Part shown: piece after piece, positions 17,371 to 25,639 of the stretch | How the letters are laid out: the number at the start of each line of letters is the position of its first letter | Position numbering within the stretch: the first letter of the stretch is position 1 | Origin: Terriglobales bacterium | GTDB lineage: Bacteria; Acidobacteriota; Terriglobia; Terriglobales; Acidobacteriaceae | Length of the DNA: 64,000 bases | Assembly (NCBI GenBank): GCA_035567895.1 | Contig: DATMPC010000058.1 | Coordinates: forward strand, 372,001-436,000 | Direction: 5' to 3' | Program-made: the position numbers and the translations under genes | The notes under the pieces: generated by a model | What the model saw: the letters and a program-made list of their open reading frames with translations, nothing else | Databases searched by the model: none | Told to the model about the DNA's origin: nothing

Positions 17371-18795
17371 TCATGAAGCGGAAAGCTCCCAATAATAGCC
17401 TTCTTCTCCATGCTGACTCAGATCGAGTCCCTGCACTTCGTGATCGGCTGAGACACGCAAGCCGATAAGTAGATCCACGACCTTGAGAATGACGAACGTT
17501 CCCACAATCGCAAGCACCCATGCAATCAGAATTGCTACAAACTGATTCCCTAACTGAGCCCAATTGCCGTCGACAACTCCGGAGGGAAGCACGTCGCCAT
17601 GCGCGTTGTGGTAAATCGGATTGATGCTGCTGGTCGCGAACACTCCGGTCAAGATCGCCCCAATGGTTCCGCCGGCGCCATGTACGCCGAATGCATCGAG
17701 CGAGTCGTCATATCCAAACCAAGTCTTCACTTTGGCGACCATGAAATAGCAGAGGCCGCCGGCAACTAAGCCAATAATCAGCGATGACATCGGCGTAACG
17801 AAGCCCGCGGCAGGCGTAATCGCCACTAGTCCGGCCACCGCGCCGGAAATCGCGCCCAATGCACTGGCCTTCCCGTTCCGCAACCACTCTGCGGCAGCCC
17901 ATCCAATCACCGCGGCAGCCGCCGCAAAATGCGTGTTCACAAAAGCGCTAGTAGCCAGGCCGCTGGCAGCCAAGGCACTTCCCGCATTGAAACCGAACCA
18001 TCCAACCCACAAGAGGCAAGCTCCAACGAAGCTCAACACCACGCTGTGCGGAGGCATCGGCTCCTTGGGATAGCCAAGTCGGCGCCCGAGATACGCGGCG
18101 CAGACCAGCGCCGAGACACCTGAAGTAACATGCACAACGGTGCCGCCGGCAAAGTCCAAACTGGGAAAGCGTCCGCCCAAGGCTGCGTTCAGCCATCCGC
18201 CCTTGCCCCAGACCATGTGGGCCATCGGCGCGTATACGACCAAACTCCAAAGCGTCATGAAAAGAAGCATCGCGCTGAACTTCATTCGCTCGGCAAAGGC
18301 GCCGGTGATAAGAGCGGGAGTAATAATTGCGAACATCAATTGATAGACCATGAAGGTCTGCGCCGGGATCGTAGCCGAGTAGTCGGTGTCAGGTTGTATT
18401 CCCACGCCGTGAAGAAAGACGTTGTGCAGCCCTCCGACAAAGCTGTTCCCTGACCCAAATGAGATACTGTAGCCCACAATGCCCCAGATCACCGTGACAA
18501 GTGCCATCATCGCGAAGCTCTGGAGCATGGTGGCAAGCACGTTCTTCTTGCGTACCAGCCCGCCGTAGAAGAGCGCGAGGCCGGGACCGGTCATTAACAG
18601 CACCAAGGCAGCGCTAACCAGCATCCATGCGTTGTCCGCCGATGATTGGGCGTTCTTTACCTGCGATTCAAGTTGGGCAATTTTGTCAGCCGTTGCCGCC
18701 GGGGATGCTTGTGCCGCGAGATGTGAACCGCTCGCAAGCAGGATCAAACCAAGACAAAAAGCCATTAGGGTACTGCCTGAAAGACGCCTGTTCAT
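17371..18795 (-). CDS. amtB: ammonium transporter
   Basis: Amt/Rh channel for ammonium uptake, with an N-terminal signal peptide (MNRRLSGSTLMAFCLGLILLASG) followed by a short coiled region (KIAQLESQVKNAQSSADNAW) and eleven predicted membrane helices. The paired pore histidines are seen in TVVHVTSG and in DAFGVHGAGG, and FYGGLVRKKNVL is the family signature after the first helix. The C-terminal cytosolic tail GLRVSADHEVQGLD, which contacts PII, is present. An AGGA lies eight bases before the start. The gene is transcribed toward glnB and glnD. I found no convincing sigma-54 promoter in the 380 bp upstream. Confidence 0.96.
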   Translation of the reverse strand: MNRRLSGSTLMAFCLGLILLASGSHLAAQASPAATADKIAQLESQVKNAQSSADNAWMLVSAALVLLMTGPGLALFYGGLVRKKNVLATMLQSFAMMALVTVIWGIVGYSISFGSGNSFVGGLHNVFLHGVGIQPDTDYSATIPAQTFMVYQLMFAIITPALITGAFAERMKFSAMLLFMTLWSLVVYAPMAHMVWGKGGWLNAALGGRFPSLDFAGGTVVHVTSGVSALVCAAYLGRRLGYPKEPMPPHSVVLSFVGACLLWVGWFGFNAGSALAASGLATSAFVNTHFAAAAAVIGWAAAEWLRNGKASALGAISGAVAGLVAITPAAGFVTPMSSLIIGLVAGGLCYFMVAKVKTWFGYDDSLDAFGVHGAGGTIGAILTGVFATSSINPIYHNAHGDVLPSGVVDGNWAQLGNQFVAILIAWVLAIVGTFVILKVVDLLIGLRVSADHEVQGLDLSQHGEEGYYWELSAS

Positions 18796-18971
18796 TCGCG
18801 AATCCTCGCGGCAAGATGACTCAGCTTACTGTGACAAGGTTTTTTCCGCTCATTGTTCTGAGATTGAAACTTTTAATTCTTACCATCACTTTTTCTTATT
18901 TGCGATTGGGAACAGTTTGTTGGGCGAGGCTTGTTCAAGACGAACTTTCGCGTAAAGCGCTCAATAATGCA

Positions 18972-19145
18972 GTCATCCTGAGCCCCTCTTTTGGGCGGAG
19001 GATCTCCCGGACTGCGTGGTACGGATTTGCGGTACCACGGCACTTTGGCCAAGAACCCGGGCATTCTCGTGAAAAAGCCGAACCAGCTGCGATCAAGTCT
19101 GAAATATCGCGGGAGATCCTTCGCCAAATGCGGCTCAGGATGACA
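18972..19145. repeat. dispersed nested inverted repeat, copy 3 (degenerate)
   Basis: Outer ends GTCATCCTGAGC and GCTCAGGATGAC; the inner GGATCTCCCGG pairs with CGCGGGAGATCC. The copy-specific arm (CCCCTCTTTTGGGC) has lost pairing with its partner (GCCAAATGCGG) in places, so this copy is decayed. It fills the space between amtB and the thrB stop (18796-19176), where I see no gene. Confidence 0.8.
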
Positions 19146-19176
19146 GTGCTCGGGTGACTTCGATCGATCCCGGCAA

Positions 19177-20118
19177 TCAACTGCAGCTAATCGCAGCGCA
19201 GGCAGGAAGGCTCACCTGGTTGTGAACTCGCAAGATGGAAGTGTGAAACGGAATTCCGAGTGGGCGATAACTCTCGGCGAGGAGAGCGGCAATCGAGTGA
19301 CACCCCTCTCGAGCAAGAGCCACGATGGAAGGTCCGGAACCTCCTAAGAAGACTCCCAGCAGATCGGGATGAGAAAGCTTTAGCGCAGCATTCAATCCGG
19401 GCACCAGTGATTCTCTGGCGGGTTGATGAAGACGGTCGCACAGCGCCTCTGCCAGGACTCCATCGTCGCCCGTTTGAATCGATTGCAACAGGAGCAGCGC
19501 CCGCTGCATGTTCGACACCGCATCTCTCAAACTCACCGATTCAGGCAGTGCGTGACGTGAGGTCTGGGTCGCGAGACGAATCTCCGGCGTTAATACGACA
19601 AGAGAGAGTGATTCCGGCCATGGCAGCGAGAACGCGGAGACGGTACCGTCCCCTTTTTGGCAGCAGACCGAAAGTCCACCAAGGAGAGCGGCAGCAGCGT
19701 TATCAGCGTGGCCCTCCAACTGCAACGCCACGGTAAGTAGTCGCTCGTCGCTTTGCTTTCCAAAAAGAACTTCATACAGACGAAAGCCGGCAATAGTTGC
19801 GGCAGCGCTGCTGCCTAGCCCGGCACCCATCGGAACCTCACTGCTGACACTGATCTGCAGGGAGGGACAATCGGCGGTATTCTCACCCAAGTTCTCAGCC
19901 AGCTTGCGAAATGCGGTTTCTATACGATTTTCGCCCGTTGGAGCTTGTGATTCGAAATGGAACTCCAGGGTTCCGCGCCTTGAGTTGCTAACGCCGACAA
20001 TGCGAACTCTCAAGTAAAGTTGCACTGCTACCGCCAGAGTGTCGAGGCCGGGACCGAGGTTCGCAATCGATCCCGGCACCGTAATCTCGGCGCCTTCCAG
20101 GGAATCGCTCCACATCAT
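19177..20118 (-). CDS. thrB: homoserine kinase
   Basis: GHMP-family kinase phosphorylating homoserine in threonine synthesis. Signatures: N-terminal VPGSIANLGPGLDTLAVAV (residues about 15-33), the ATP loop VPMGAGLGSSAAATIAGF, and the C-terminal GVFLGGSGPSIVAL. At 313 residues the length is normal. It overlaps the thrC stop by four bases (ATGA), the last gene of a lysC-hom-thrC-thrB operon. An ATG one codon later is an equally possible start. Confidence 0.95.
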   Translation of the reverse strand: MMWSDSLEGAEITVPGSIANLGPGLDTLAVAVQLYLRVRIVGVSNSRRGTLEFHFESQAPTGENRIETAFRKLAENLGENTADCPSLQISVSSEVPMGAGLGSSAAATIAGFRLYEVLFGKQSDERLLTVALQLEGHADNAAAALLGGLSVCCQKGDGTVSAFSLPWPESLSLVVLTPEIRLATQTSRHALPESVSLRDAVSNMQRALLLLQSIQTGDDGVLAEALCDRLHQPARESLVPGLNAALKLSHPDLLGVFLGGSGPSIVALAREGCHSIAALLAESYRPLGIPFHTSILRVHNQVSLPACAAISCS

Positions 20119-21329
20119 GCCTGCACCTCCGCAGCAACCGCTTCACGGTGAGTTTTCAAAATGATGTCTGGATCCTTCAGAACATGTCCCGTGAGAATCG
20201 CCACCACACGGTCACGTTCGCCGATTTCCCCGGTTCTCCTCAGGCGCCGGATTCCGGCGAGAGTAGTGGCGGAGGCAGGCTCGCAGCCGATGCCATCGCA
20301 TCCGATCACTGACTTCGCTTCGAGGATTTCTTCGTCGCTGACGTCGAGAACGCTGCCTTTCGTGAAATTGAGAGCCGTGAGGGCCTTTCGCCACGATCGC
20401 GGGGCCCCAATTGAGATAGCGCTGGCGCAGGTCTTAGGATCAATCACGCGTTCGAGCTCTCCACTGCCTGCAGCCAGGGTCTTCACCAGCGCGTTTGCAC
20501 CTCTGGCCTGGACAATGACCAGCCGCGGAACTTTCTCGATCAATCCAGCCGCCGACAGCTCCTTCAATGCTTTCCCAAATGCGGAAGAATTTCCCAGATT
20601 GCCGCCCGGAACTACCACGAAGTCGGGCGGATTCCAGTCGAGTTGCTCCATCAACTCGAACATCGCCGTCTTCTGTCCTTCGACACGGAATGGGTTGATG
20701 GAGTTGAGGAAGTACTCAGACGAAGCTTTTTTCTCCGTCATCATCGCCAGGGCATCGTCAAAGTTTCCCTCCACTTCAACGATTTCAGCTCCATAGTCGA
20801 GAGATTGCGCGACCTTGGCGGCTGAGAGCCTTCCCTTGGGCAGGTACACCCGAGCTGCGATGCCCGCGCGGGCCGCATAGGCAGCCATTGAAGCCGCGGT
20901 GTTGCCCGTCGAGGCGCAAGCGACAACCTTTGCTCCACGCGCACGAGCCTCGGTCACTGCTACGGTCATGCCCAAATCTTTAAACGAGCCCGTGGGATTC
21001 CAGCCCAGATGTTTGAATTGCAAGTTGTTCAGGCGGGCGAACGCTGCAGTCTTCTGTCCCGCAATCAGCGGAGTGTTCCCCTCCCCAAGCGTAATTCTTT
21101 GCTCAGTAGAGTAGTCGGGCAGGAACTCTCGGAATCTCCAAACGCCGCTGCGGTCAGCCGGATCATTGGATGAGCGCCGATCGCGCCACAACGACCGCAG
21201 TCGGAACGGATCCGGGTGAAAGCCATTGCAGCTAAGCTCGAGCAAGTCGCCGCACTTCGGGCAGTCGAAAGCCGCGAAATCGCGAGCGAGAAACTCGCCA
21301 CAGTGTTGATTACTGCATTGCAGTTGCAT
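20115..21329 (-). CDS. thrC: threonine synthase
   Basis: PLP enzyme converting O-phosphohomoserine to threonine. The N-terminus has a zinc-ribbon-like Cys set (CSNQHCGEF and FDCPKCGD), as in the class with a short N-terminal domain. The PLP lysine is in HLGWNPTGSFKDLG, and the phosphate-binding glycines in FVVVPGGNLGNSSAF. The start at 21329 (ATG, one base after the hom stop) is preferred to a TTG four codons upstream that would overlap hom. Threonine synthase rather than a dehydratase is supported by operon context. Confidence 0.94.
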   Translation of the reverse strand: MQLQCSNQHCGEFLARDFAAFDCPKCGDLLELSCNGFHPDPFRLRSLWRDRRSSNDPADRSGVWRFREFLPDYSTEQRITLGEGNTPLIAGQKTAAFARLNNLQFKHLGWNPTGSFKDLGMTVAVTEARARGAKVVACASTGNTAASMAAYAARAGIAARVYLPKGRLSAAKVAQSLDYGAEIVEVEGNFDDALAMMTEKKASSEYFLNSINPFRVEGQKTAMFELMEQLDWNPPDFVVVPGGNLGNSSAFGKALKELSAAGLIEKVPRLVIVQARGANALVKTLAAGSGELERVIDPKTCASAISIGAPRSWRKALTALNFTKGSVLDVSDEEILEAKSVIGCDGIGCEPASATTLAGIRRLRRTGEIGERDRVVAILTGHVLKDPDIILKTHREAVAAEVQA

Positions 21330-21330
21330 A

Positions 21331-22629
21331 TCAGTGTCCAAAGATTCTCAGCTTCAGAGGTGGCTCGACCAGAAATCCGCAGAGCGCAATCTCGTCAAGA
21401 GCTGCCTGAAGCTTTGCTTTGCTGCACGCCTCTACTGTCACTACGAACGGGAGCCGACCTTTGTCATAACCCGGCTTCTGGAAAACCGCGTCGACGTTGA
21501 TCTCGAACTTGGCGAGTGCGGCGGCGATTGCTGCAACGATGCCCGGCCGGTCGCGCACAACGAATCGAAGGAAATATCGGGCAGTACACTCGCTCGACAC
21601 GTGCAACGCTCGCCTCTCGCGCGTCTTTGGATTTGCATTTGTGGCGTGAGCAAGAGTCACAAGATCTGAGATCACCGCGACCGCAGTGGCATTGCCACCT
21701 GCGCCTGGACCAGAGAAGGCGTTGCTTCCTCCAAACTTCCCGTCCGTAAGCACGACGTTCTCGCAGCCCTGAGCCCGCGCCAAGGGGGAACTCGCGGGAA
21801 CCAACATCGGCTCAACTGCGGCAGAACATCCGTCGGCTTCGACCTCTGCATATCCAACCTGTCTTATGGTGCAACCCAATTCCCGTGCGTACTCGAAATC
21901 GACGGGATCGACACAGGAGACAGGCTGGCACACAACGTCGTCGAGGGGAATTTCAGCACGCAGAGCAACCCGCGCGAGAATCACAAGCTTTGCGCGCGTG
22001 TCATATCCGGCGATGTCGTCGGTAGGATCAGCTTCGGCGTATCCGAGACGCTGCGCCTGCTCCAGCGCGACAGGAAACGATTCCCCGCCTTCCATCTTGT
22101 TAAGTATGTAGTTGCAGGTCCCATTCAGGATTCCGCAAACAGACTGGATTTCGTCTCCTGCGAGCCCGTGTTCCAGAGCAGTGATCACCGGAACTCCACC
22201 GGCTACTGAAGCTCCGAAAAGCAATTGGCAGTCGTGCTTCTCCGCGATTTCCGAGAGCTCAGCGCCATGGCGCGCAATCAATTGCTTGTTCGCCGTTACC
22301 ACGGATCGGCCGGATTGCAGAATCGCTTTCACCCACTGTCTCGCGGGCTCAACACCTCCCATAACCTCGACGACGAAGTCCGCATCGCTCGCCAACACGT
22401 CTTCGAAGTTCTCGGTCCATTGGACATCCGGATTCACCCACGAAGCACGCTTCCGCTCGACCTTGCGATTGAAAACCTGGCTGAGTTCCAGGCCAGCGAC
22501 TCTTCCTTCGGACAAGATACGAGCCACAGAGCTGCCAACCGTGCCAAATCCGAGGATCGCAATCTTCCTCGCACCGACTGAGGGGAGAATTGATGGCTTG
22601 TTATCAACGAGTAGAGCGTGAGTAGCCAT
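21331..22629 (-). CDS. hom: homoserine dehydrogenase
   Basis: NAD(P)-dependent reduction of aspartate semialdehyde to homoserine, the branch to threonine and methionine. The Rossmann motif ILGFGTVGSSVAR (about residues 25-37), VTANKQLIARHG, and the substrate segment GGVPVITALEHGLAGDEIQSVCGILNGTCNYIL are clear. The last 80 residues form an ACT domain (RFVVRDRPGIVAAIAAALAKF), which commonly gives threonine feedback inhibition. It begins three bases after lysC. Monofunctional, 432 residues. Confidence 0.96.
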   Translation of the reverse strand: MATHALLVDNKPSILPSVGARKIAILGFGTVGSSVARILSEGRVAGLELSQVFNRKVERKRASWVNPDVQWTENFEDVLASDADFVVEVMGGVEPARQWVKAILQSGRSVVTANKQLIARHGAELSEIAEKHDCQLLFGASVAGGVPVITALEHGLAGDEIQSVCGILNGTCNYILNKMEGGESFPVALEQAQRLGYAEADPTDDIAGYDTRAKLVILARVALRAEIPLDDVVCQPVSCVDPVDFEYARELGCTIRQVGYAEVEADGCSAAVEPMLVPASSPLARAQGCENVVLTDGKFGGSNAFSGPGAGGNATAVAVISDLVTLAHATNANPKTRERRALHVSSECTARYFLRFVVRDRPGIVAAIAAALAKFEINVDAVFQKPGYDKGRLPFVVTVEACSKAKLQAALDEIALCGFLVEPPLKLRIFGH

Positions 22630-22632
22630 GTT

Positions 22633-24060
22633 CTATGCCTCCGCCCGGACCAGCGCCACTTCGTGCGCCTGGCTGATCGGAAGTGGGCGCTCAGAGTGGC
22701 CAAGAGATGACTGCTGGGGGAATAAAGCGAGGTGAAGCGCGCGGACGACCTTGTCTGCATCTGCCTCCGCAACCACGAAGCTGAGATTCATGTCGGACGC
22801 GCCATGAAAGATCATCCGGACGGGCAAGTCAGGCAAAGCGCTAAGAGCACGAGCGCAAATCGCAGGATTCCGCGCCACGTTCCGTCCAACTAACGACACC
22901 AAGGCGCTTCCCTCGACCACATTGACCGAGGCCCTGTCCTGGAGAAACTCGCTCAGCGCATCCGCAGAGCCGCGCGAGTTCAATAGCAAGGAAAGATTCG
23001 AGCGAGACATCGCCGCCAGATCCACCAGGCATTTCTGCCGCTCCAGTACGTCGAAGATCGCCGACGTCAGTTTCGCGTCGAGTCCCTGCCGGGCGAATAC
23101 CTCCGCCAGGGTGATTCCGCGTTTGCATGCCACCGATCTAACTCGACCTTCTTCGCTCGGCTCGGCAATCTCAACGCGAGTGCCGCAGTTCTCAGGATGC
23201 CGCGAATTGAGAACGTATACCGGAATCCCTCGATCCACGGCCGGTTGCAGCGTCTTCGGATGCAACACCTTGGCTCCGAAATGCGCCAACTCGGCGGCCT
23301 CGTCGAAGCTGATGGATTCAATATTCTGCGCGTCGGGACAGATACGCGGATCGGCAGTCATCATGCCGTCGACATCCGTCCAGATCTCGATGGACTCCGC
23401 GTTGAGGCTCGCTCCAAGAATCGAAGCGGTAAAGTCGGAGCCGCCTCGCCCCAGCGTCGTGGGGATGCCGTCTTCGGTCGATCCGATGAAGCCGCCGAGC
23501 ACGGGGACGCATCCGCTCTGCACTCGCGGACGAATACTGGAAGCCACGCGAGCATCAATTACATCCACCAAAGGGGCGGCATGGGAGTAGTTCCCGTCGG
23601 TGACGATTACATCGCAAGCGTCAACGTGAACCGCTCGCAGGCTTGGCGCGCGAAATGCTTCCGCAACCAGACGGCTGGACCACCGTTCCCCAAAGCCGAG
23701 CAGCCGGTCCAGTGTGCGCGGGGTTAACTCCTGAACGGCAAACACGGCCTTGAGCAGGGCTCGAGCTTCGTCAAACAAGGGCCGCAGATCGTGCTGAAAA
23801 AACGCTGCGCTCTTGTTCGGAAACAATGCTTTTGCGGCTTCGCAATGGCGGTCTTCACACGCGTGTAAGCGCGACAACGCTTCTTCGAGCTGGCCATCAC
23901 GACTCAGCGCACCCATCTTCTGAAGATCGTCCGTAACACCGGCCAGCGCACTCACGACCACCACCGGCTGGAGATGAAGCCGTTCGCGTACGATTCTCGC
24001 GACGCGGCCGATGCTCTCCGCGCAAGCTACTGAGGTTCCACCAAACTTCATTACGAGCAT
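22633..24060 (-). CDS. lysC: aspartate kinase
   Basis: First enzyme of the aspartate family (lysine, threonine, methionine, isoleucine). The kinase domain opens with MLVMKFGGTSVACAESIGR and contains GRGGSDFTASIL; a pair of ACT domains follows from about residue 310 (GITLAEVFARQGLDAKLTSAIFDVL, then LVSLVGRNVARNPAICARAL). The start at 24060 is fixed by GGAGGG six bases upstream and gives 475 residues; the frame is open to 24108 but runs into the attenuator hairpin. It is the first gene of lysC-hom-thrC-thrB, so its leader controls the whole operon. Confidence 0.96.
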   Translation of the reverse strand: MLVMKFGGTSVACAESIGRVARIVRERLHLQPVVVVSALAGVTDDLQKMGALSRDGQLEEALSRLHACEDRHCEAAKALFPNKSAAFFQHDLRPLFDEARALLKAVFAVQELTPRTLDRLLGFGERWSSRLVAEAFRAPSLRAVHVDACDVIVTDGNYSHAAPLVDVIDARVASSIRPRVQSGCVPVLGGFIGSTEDGIPTTLGRGGSDFTASILGASLNAESIEIWTDVDGMMTADPRICPDAQNIESISFDEAAELAHFGAKVLHPKTLQPAVDRGIPVYVLNSRHPENCGTRVEIAEPSEEGRVRSVACKRGITLAEVFARQGLDAKLTSAIFDVLERQKCLVDLAAMSRSNLSLLLNSRGSADALSEFLQDRASVNVVEGSALVSLVGRNVARNPAICARALSALPDLPVRMIFHGASDMNLSFVVAEADADKVVRALHLALFPQQSSLGHSERPLPISQAHEVALVRAEA

Positions 24061-24090
24061 TGAAGCCCTCCGTACCGATCCAAAAGTTCC

Positions 24091-24128
24091 GGAAAATAAA
24101 AAACCCACCGCTTTCTGGCGGTGGGTTT
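24091..24128 (-). terminator. intrinsic terminator in the lysC leader (attenuator)
   Basis: On the minus strand an 11-bp perfect stem (AAACCCACCGC / GCGGTGGGTTT, plus-strand 24101-24111 and 24118-24128) is followed by TTTTTTATTTTCC. It stands between the promoter at 24250-24278 and the lysC start at 24060, so reading through it is needed to express the operon. Its 5' arm can pair instead with a segment inside the leader peptide (24164-24174). Confidence 0.88.
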
Positions 24129-24153
24129 GGGTATCTTTAGAACTTTTTAGTGC

Positions 24154-24216
24154 TTAGATATCTCCCTCCGCCAGATGAGCAGTGGACATAATTGTCCCTG
24201 TGCTTGTCATCGACAT
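24154..24216 (-). CDS. putative leader peptide of the lysC-hom-thrC-thrB operon
   Basis: A 20-codon frame, MSMTSTGTIMSTAHLAEGDI then TAA, lies between promoter and attenuator. It has four threonines (three ACA within codons 4-8, one ACT at 12), three methionines and two isoleucines, all products of the aspartate pathway. Codons 14-18 contain CTGGCGGAGGG, which pairs 10 of 11 with the 5' arm of the terminator. A ribosome slowed at the early Thr codons would leave that segment free (antitermination); one reaching the stop would cover it (termination). No strong Shine-Dalgarno is seen, which is the main weakness. The function is inferred. Confidence 0.6.
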   Translation of the reverse strand: MSMTSTGTIMSTAHLAEGDI

Positions 24217-24249
24217 CGTAATTCGGCGGAAGTTCAACAAAGTGTCGTC

Positions 24250-24278
24250 ATCCTAGTGCAGAATTCGGAAGCAGTCAA
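24250..24278 (-). promoter_or_regulatory. sigma-70-type promoter of the lysC operon
   Basis: On the minus strand, TTGACT (24278-24273) and TAGGAT (24255-24250) are separated by exactly 17 bp. Transcription would start near 24243, giving a leader RNA of about 150 nt up to the attenuator terminator and a 5' UTR of about 26 nt before the leader peptide. Confidence 0.75.
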
Positions 24279-24356
24279 GAGCCGCTTGGTAACTGATGGG
24301 TTTCAGGGAATCTGCCGCTCGCGTACTGAAACGCGAGCTTGTTCAAAATCACGACC

Positions 24357-24525
24357 TGTCATCCTGAGGCCAGGGTTTGGCCGAAGGATCTGCCGGAATA
24401 TTTCTGACTTGCTTGGCGCGTCCTGGCTCTTTGCCCAGAATTCTGGTGGAAGAGCCTCGAGAGTGCAATTTAAGGCGGATGCATCCCGGGATATCCTTCG
24501 GCCAAGCCCGGGCCTCAGGATGACA
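24357..24525. repeat. dispersed nested inverted repeat, copy 4
   Basis: Outer ends TGTCATCCTGAG and CTCAGGATGACA; copy-specific arm GGCCAGGGTTTGGCC paired with GGCCAAGCCCGGGCC, then GAAGGATCTGCCGG paired with a decayed CCGGGATATCCTTC. The central hairpin GGCTCTTTGCC/AGAGCC is retained. It lies upstream of both lysC and galE, in the 24279-24580 gap that holds nothing else I can identify. Confidence 0.85.
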
Positions 24526-24580
24526 GGTCGTAAGAGTCCATAGTCACCTTTCAGCAACCTGACGGAGTAAGGAAACCAGC

Positions 24581-24600
24581 GATAAGACTGTGATAAGACT
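24581..24600 (+). promoter_or_regulatory. direct-repeat candidate operator upstream of galE
   Basis: GATAAGACT occurs at 24581-24589 and again at 24592-24600, an 11-bp period that places both on one face of the helix, 33 bp before the galE start. It may be a binding site for an unknown regulator of galEKT. No gal regulator gene lies nearby. Confidence 0.4.
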
Positions 24601-24632
24601 AGATGTTTCTACTCAGGCATGCGGGAGACGCC

Positions 24633-25634
24633 ATGAGAGTTGTAGTGACCGGCGGCGCCGGATACATCGGCGCGACCACCGTGCAGGCCCTGCTCGATAG
24701 CGGGCACGAGGTCGTTGTCTACGACAACCTGAGCAAGGGCTATGCAGATGCGGTTCCTTCGGACGCAAAGCTCGTTCGGGGGGAGATTGCTGACCGCGCG
24801 GCCATCGATTCGTTGTTTCGAGAGCATCGTCCCGAAGCCGTATTCCATTTCGCCGCGCTCATAGAAGCCGGCGAATCGATGAAGGTGCCAGAACGGTACT
24901 TCCGAAACAACTCGGCTTCGACTCTTACGCTCCTCGAAGCTATGTTGGCTCACGGTATCGGCAAATTCATCTTCTCTTCCACGGCAGCACTCTATGGCAA
25001 TCCTCAGCGAGTTCCGATTCAGGAAGATGACGAACTCAAGCCGACCAACGTCTATGGGGAGTCGAAGTTGCTGGTGGAGCAGATGGTTAGGTGGTTCCAT
25101 CGCATCCACGGATTGCGTTATTCCAGCCTGCGATACTTCAACGCTGCCGGCTCGAACGGACGAACCGGTGAGCTGCATAATCCTGAATCACACTTGATTC
25201 CGTTAATTCTTCAGGCAGCATCGGGAAAGCGTGAGCATATCTCGCTCTTTGGTACAGACTATCCGACCAAAGATGGAACCTGCATTCGCGACTACATTCA
25301 CGTTAGCGATCTTGCCGACGCGCACGTTTTGGCTCTGGAAGCTCTCGGCTCGCGCGACCAACTCATTTACAACCTGGGAAGTGGAACCGGCTTCTCGGTA
25401 CGCGAGGTAGTGCAGTCCGCTCGCCGGGTGACGGGCAAGACTGTCAAAGAGGTCGAGACTGCGCGGCGTCCGGGCGATCCGGCGGTGCTGGTCGCCAGCT
25501 CGGAGAAGATTCGCCGCGAGCTCGGATGGAAGCCGAAATATCCCAATCTGGACGACATTGTGGCCAGCGCCTGGGAGTGGATGCAGCAGCATCCCCAGGG
25601 CTACGTCGAACTCGCCAGCACGAGATCCTCGTAA
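24633..25634 (+). CDS. galE: UDP-glucose 4-epimerase
   Basis: SDR-family enzyme interconverting UDP-glucose and UDP-galactose. The NAD motif GGAGYIGATTVQALL is at residues 7-21, the catalytic Ser-Thr/Tyr-Lys pattern is seen in FSSTAALYG and NVYGESKLLVEQM, and RYFNAAGSN and DGTCIRDYIHVSDLADAH are present. The start at 24633 is fixed by GGGAG before it; an upstream in-frame ATG at 24603 is less likely. First gene of galE-galK-galT. 333 residues. Confidence 0.96.
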   Translation: MRVVVTGGAGYIGATTVQALLDSGHEVVVYDNLSKGYADAVPSDAKLVRGEIADRAAIDSLFREHRPEAVFHFAALIEAGESMKVPERYFRNNSASTLTLLEAMLAHGIGKFIFSSTAALYGNPQRVPIQEDDELKPTNVYGESKLLVEQMVRWFHRIHGLRYSSLRYFNAAGSNGRTGELHNPESHLIPLILQAASGKREHISLFGTDYPTKDGTCIRDYIHVSDLADAHVLALEALGSRDQLIYNLGSGTGFSVREVVQSARRVTGKTVKEVETARRPGDPAVLVASSEKIRRELGWKPKYPNLDDIVASAWEWMQQHPQGYVELASTRSS

Positions 25635-25639
25635 GTTCG

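Noticed and set aside
24091-24243. T-box or lysine riboswitch as explanation of the lysC leader
   Set aside because: No T-box consensus sequence is present, and the leader of about 150 nt is too short and simple for a lysine riboswitch; leader-peptide attenuation fits better.
24175-24543. 122-residue plus-strand frame upstream of galE
   Set aside because: It spans the dispersed repeat and the lysC leader in antisense, with no coding composition.
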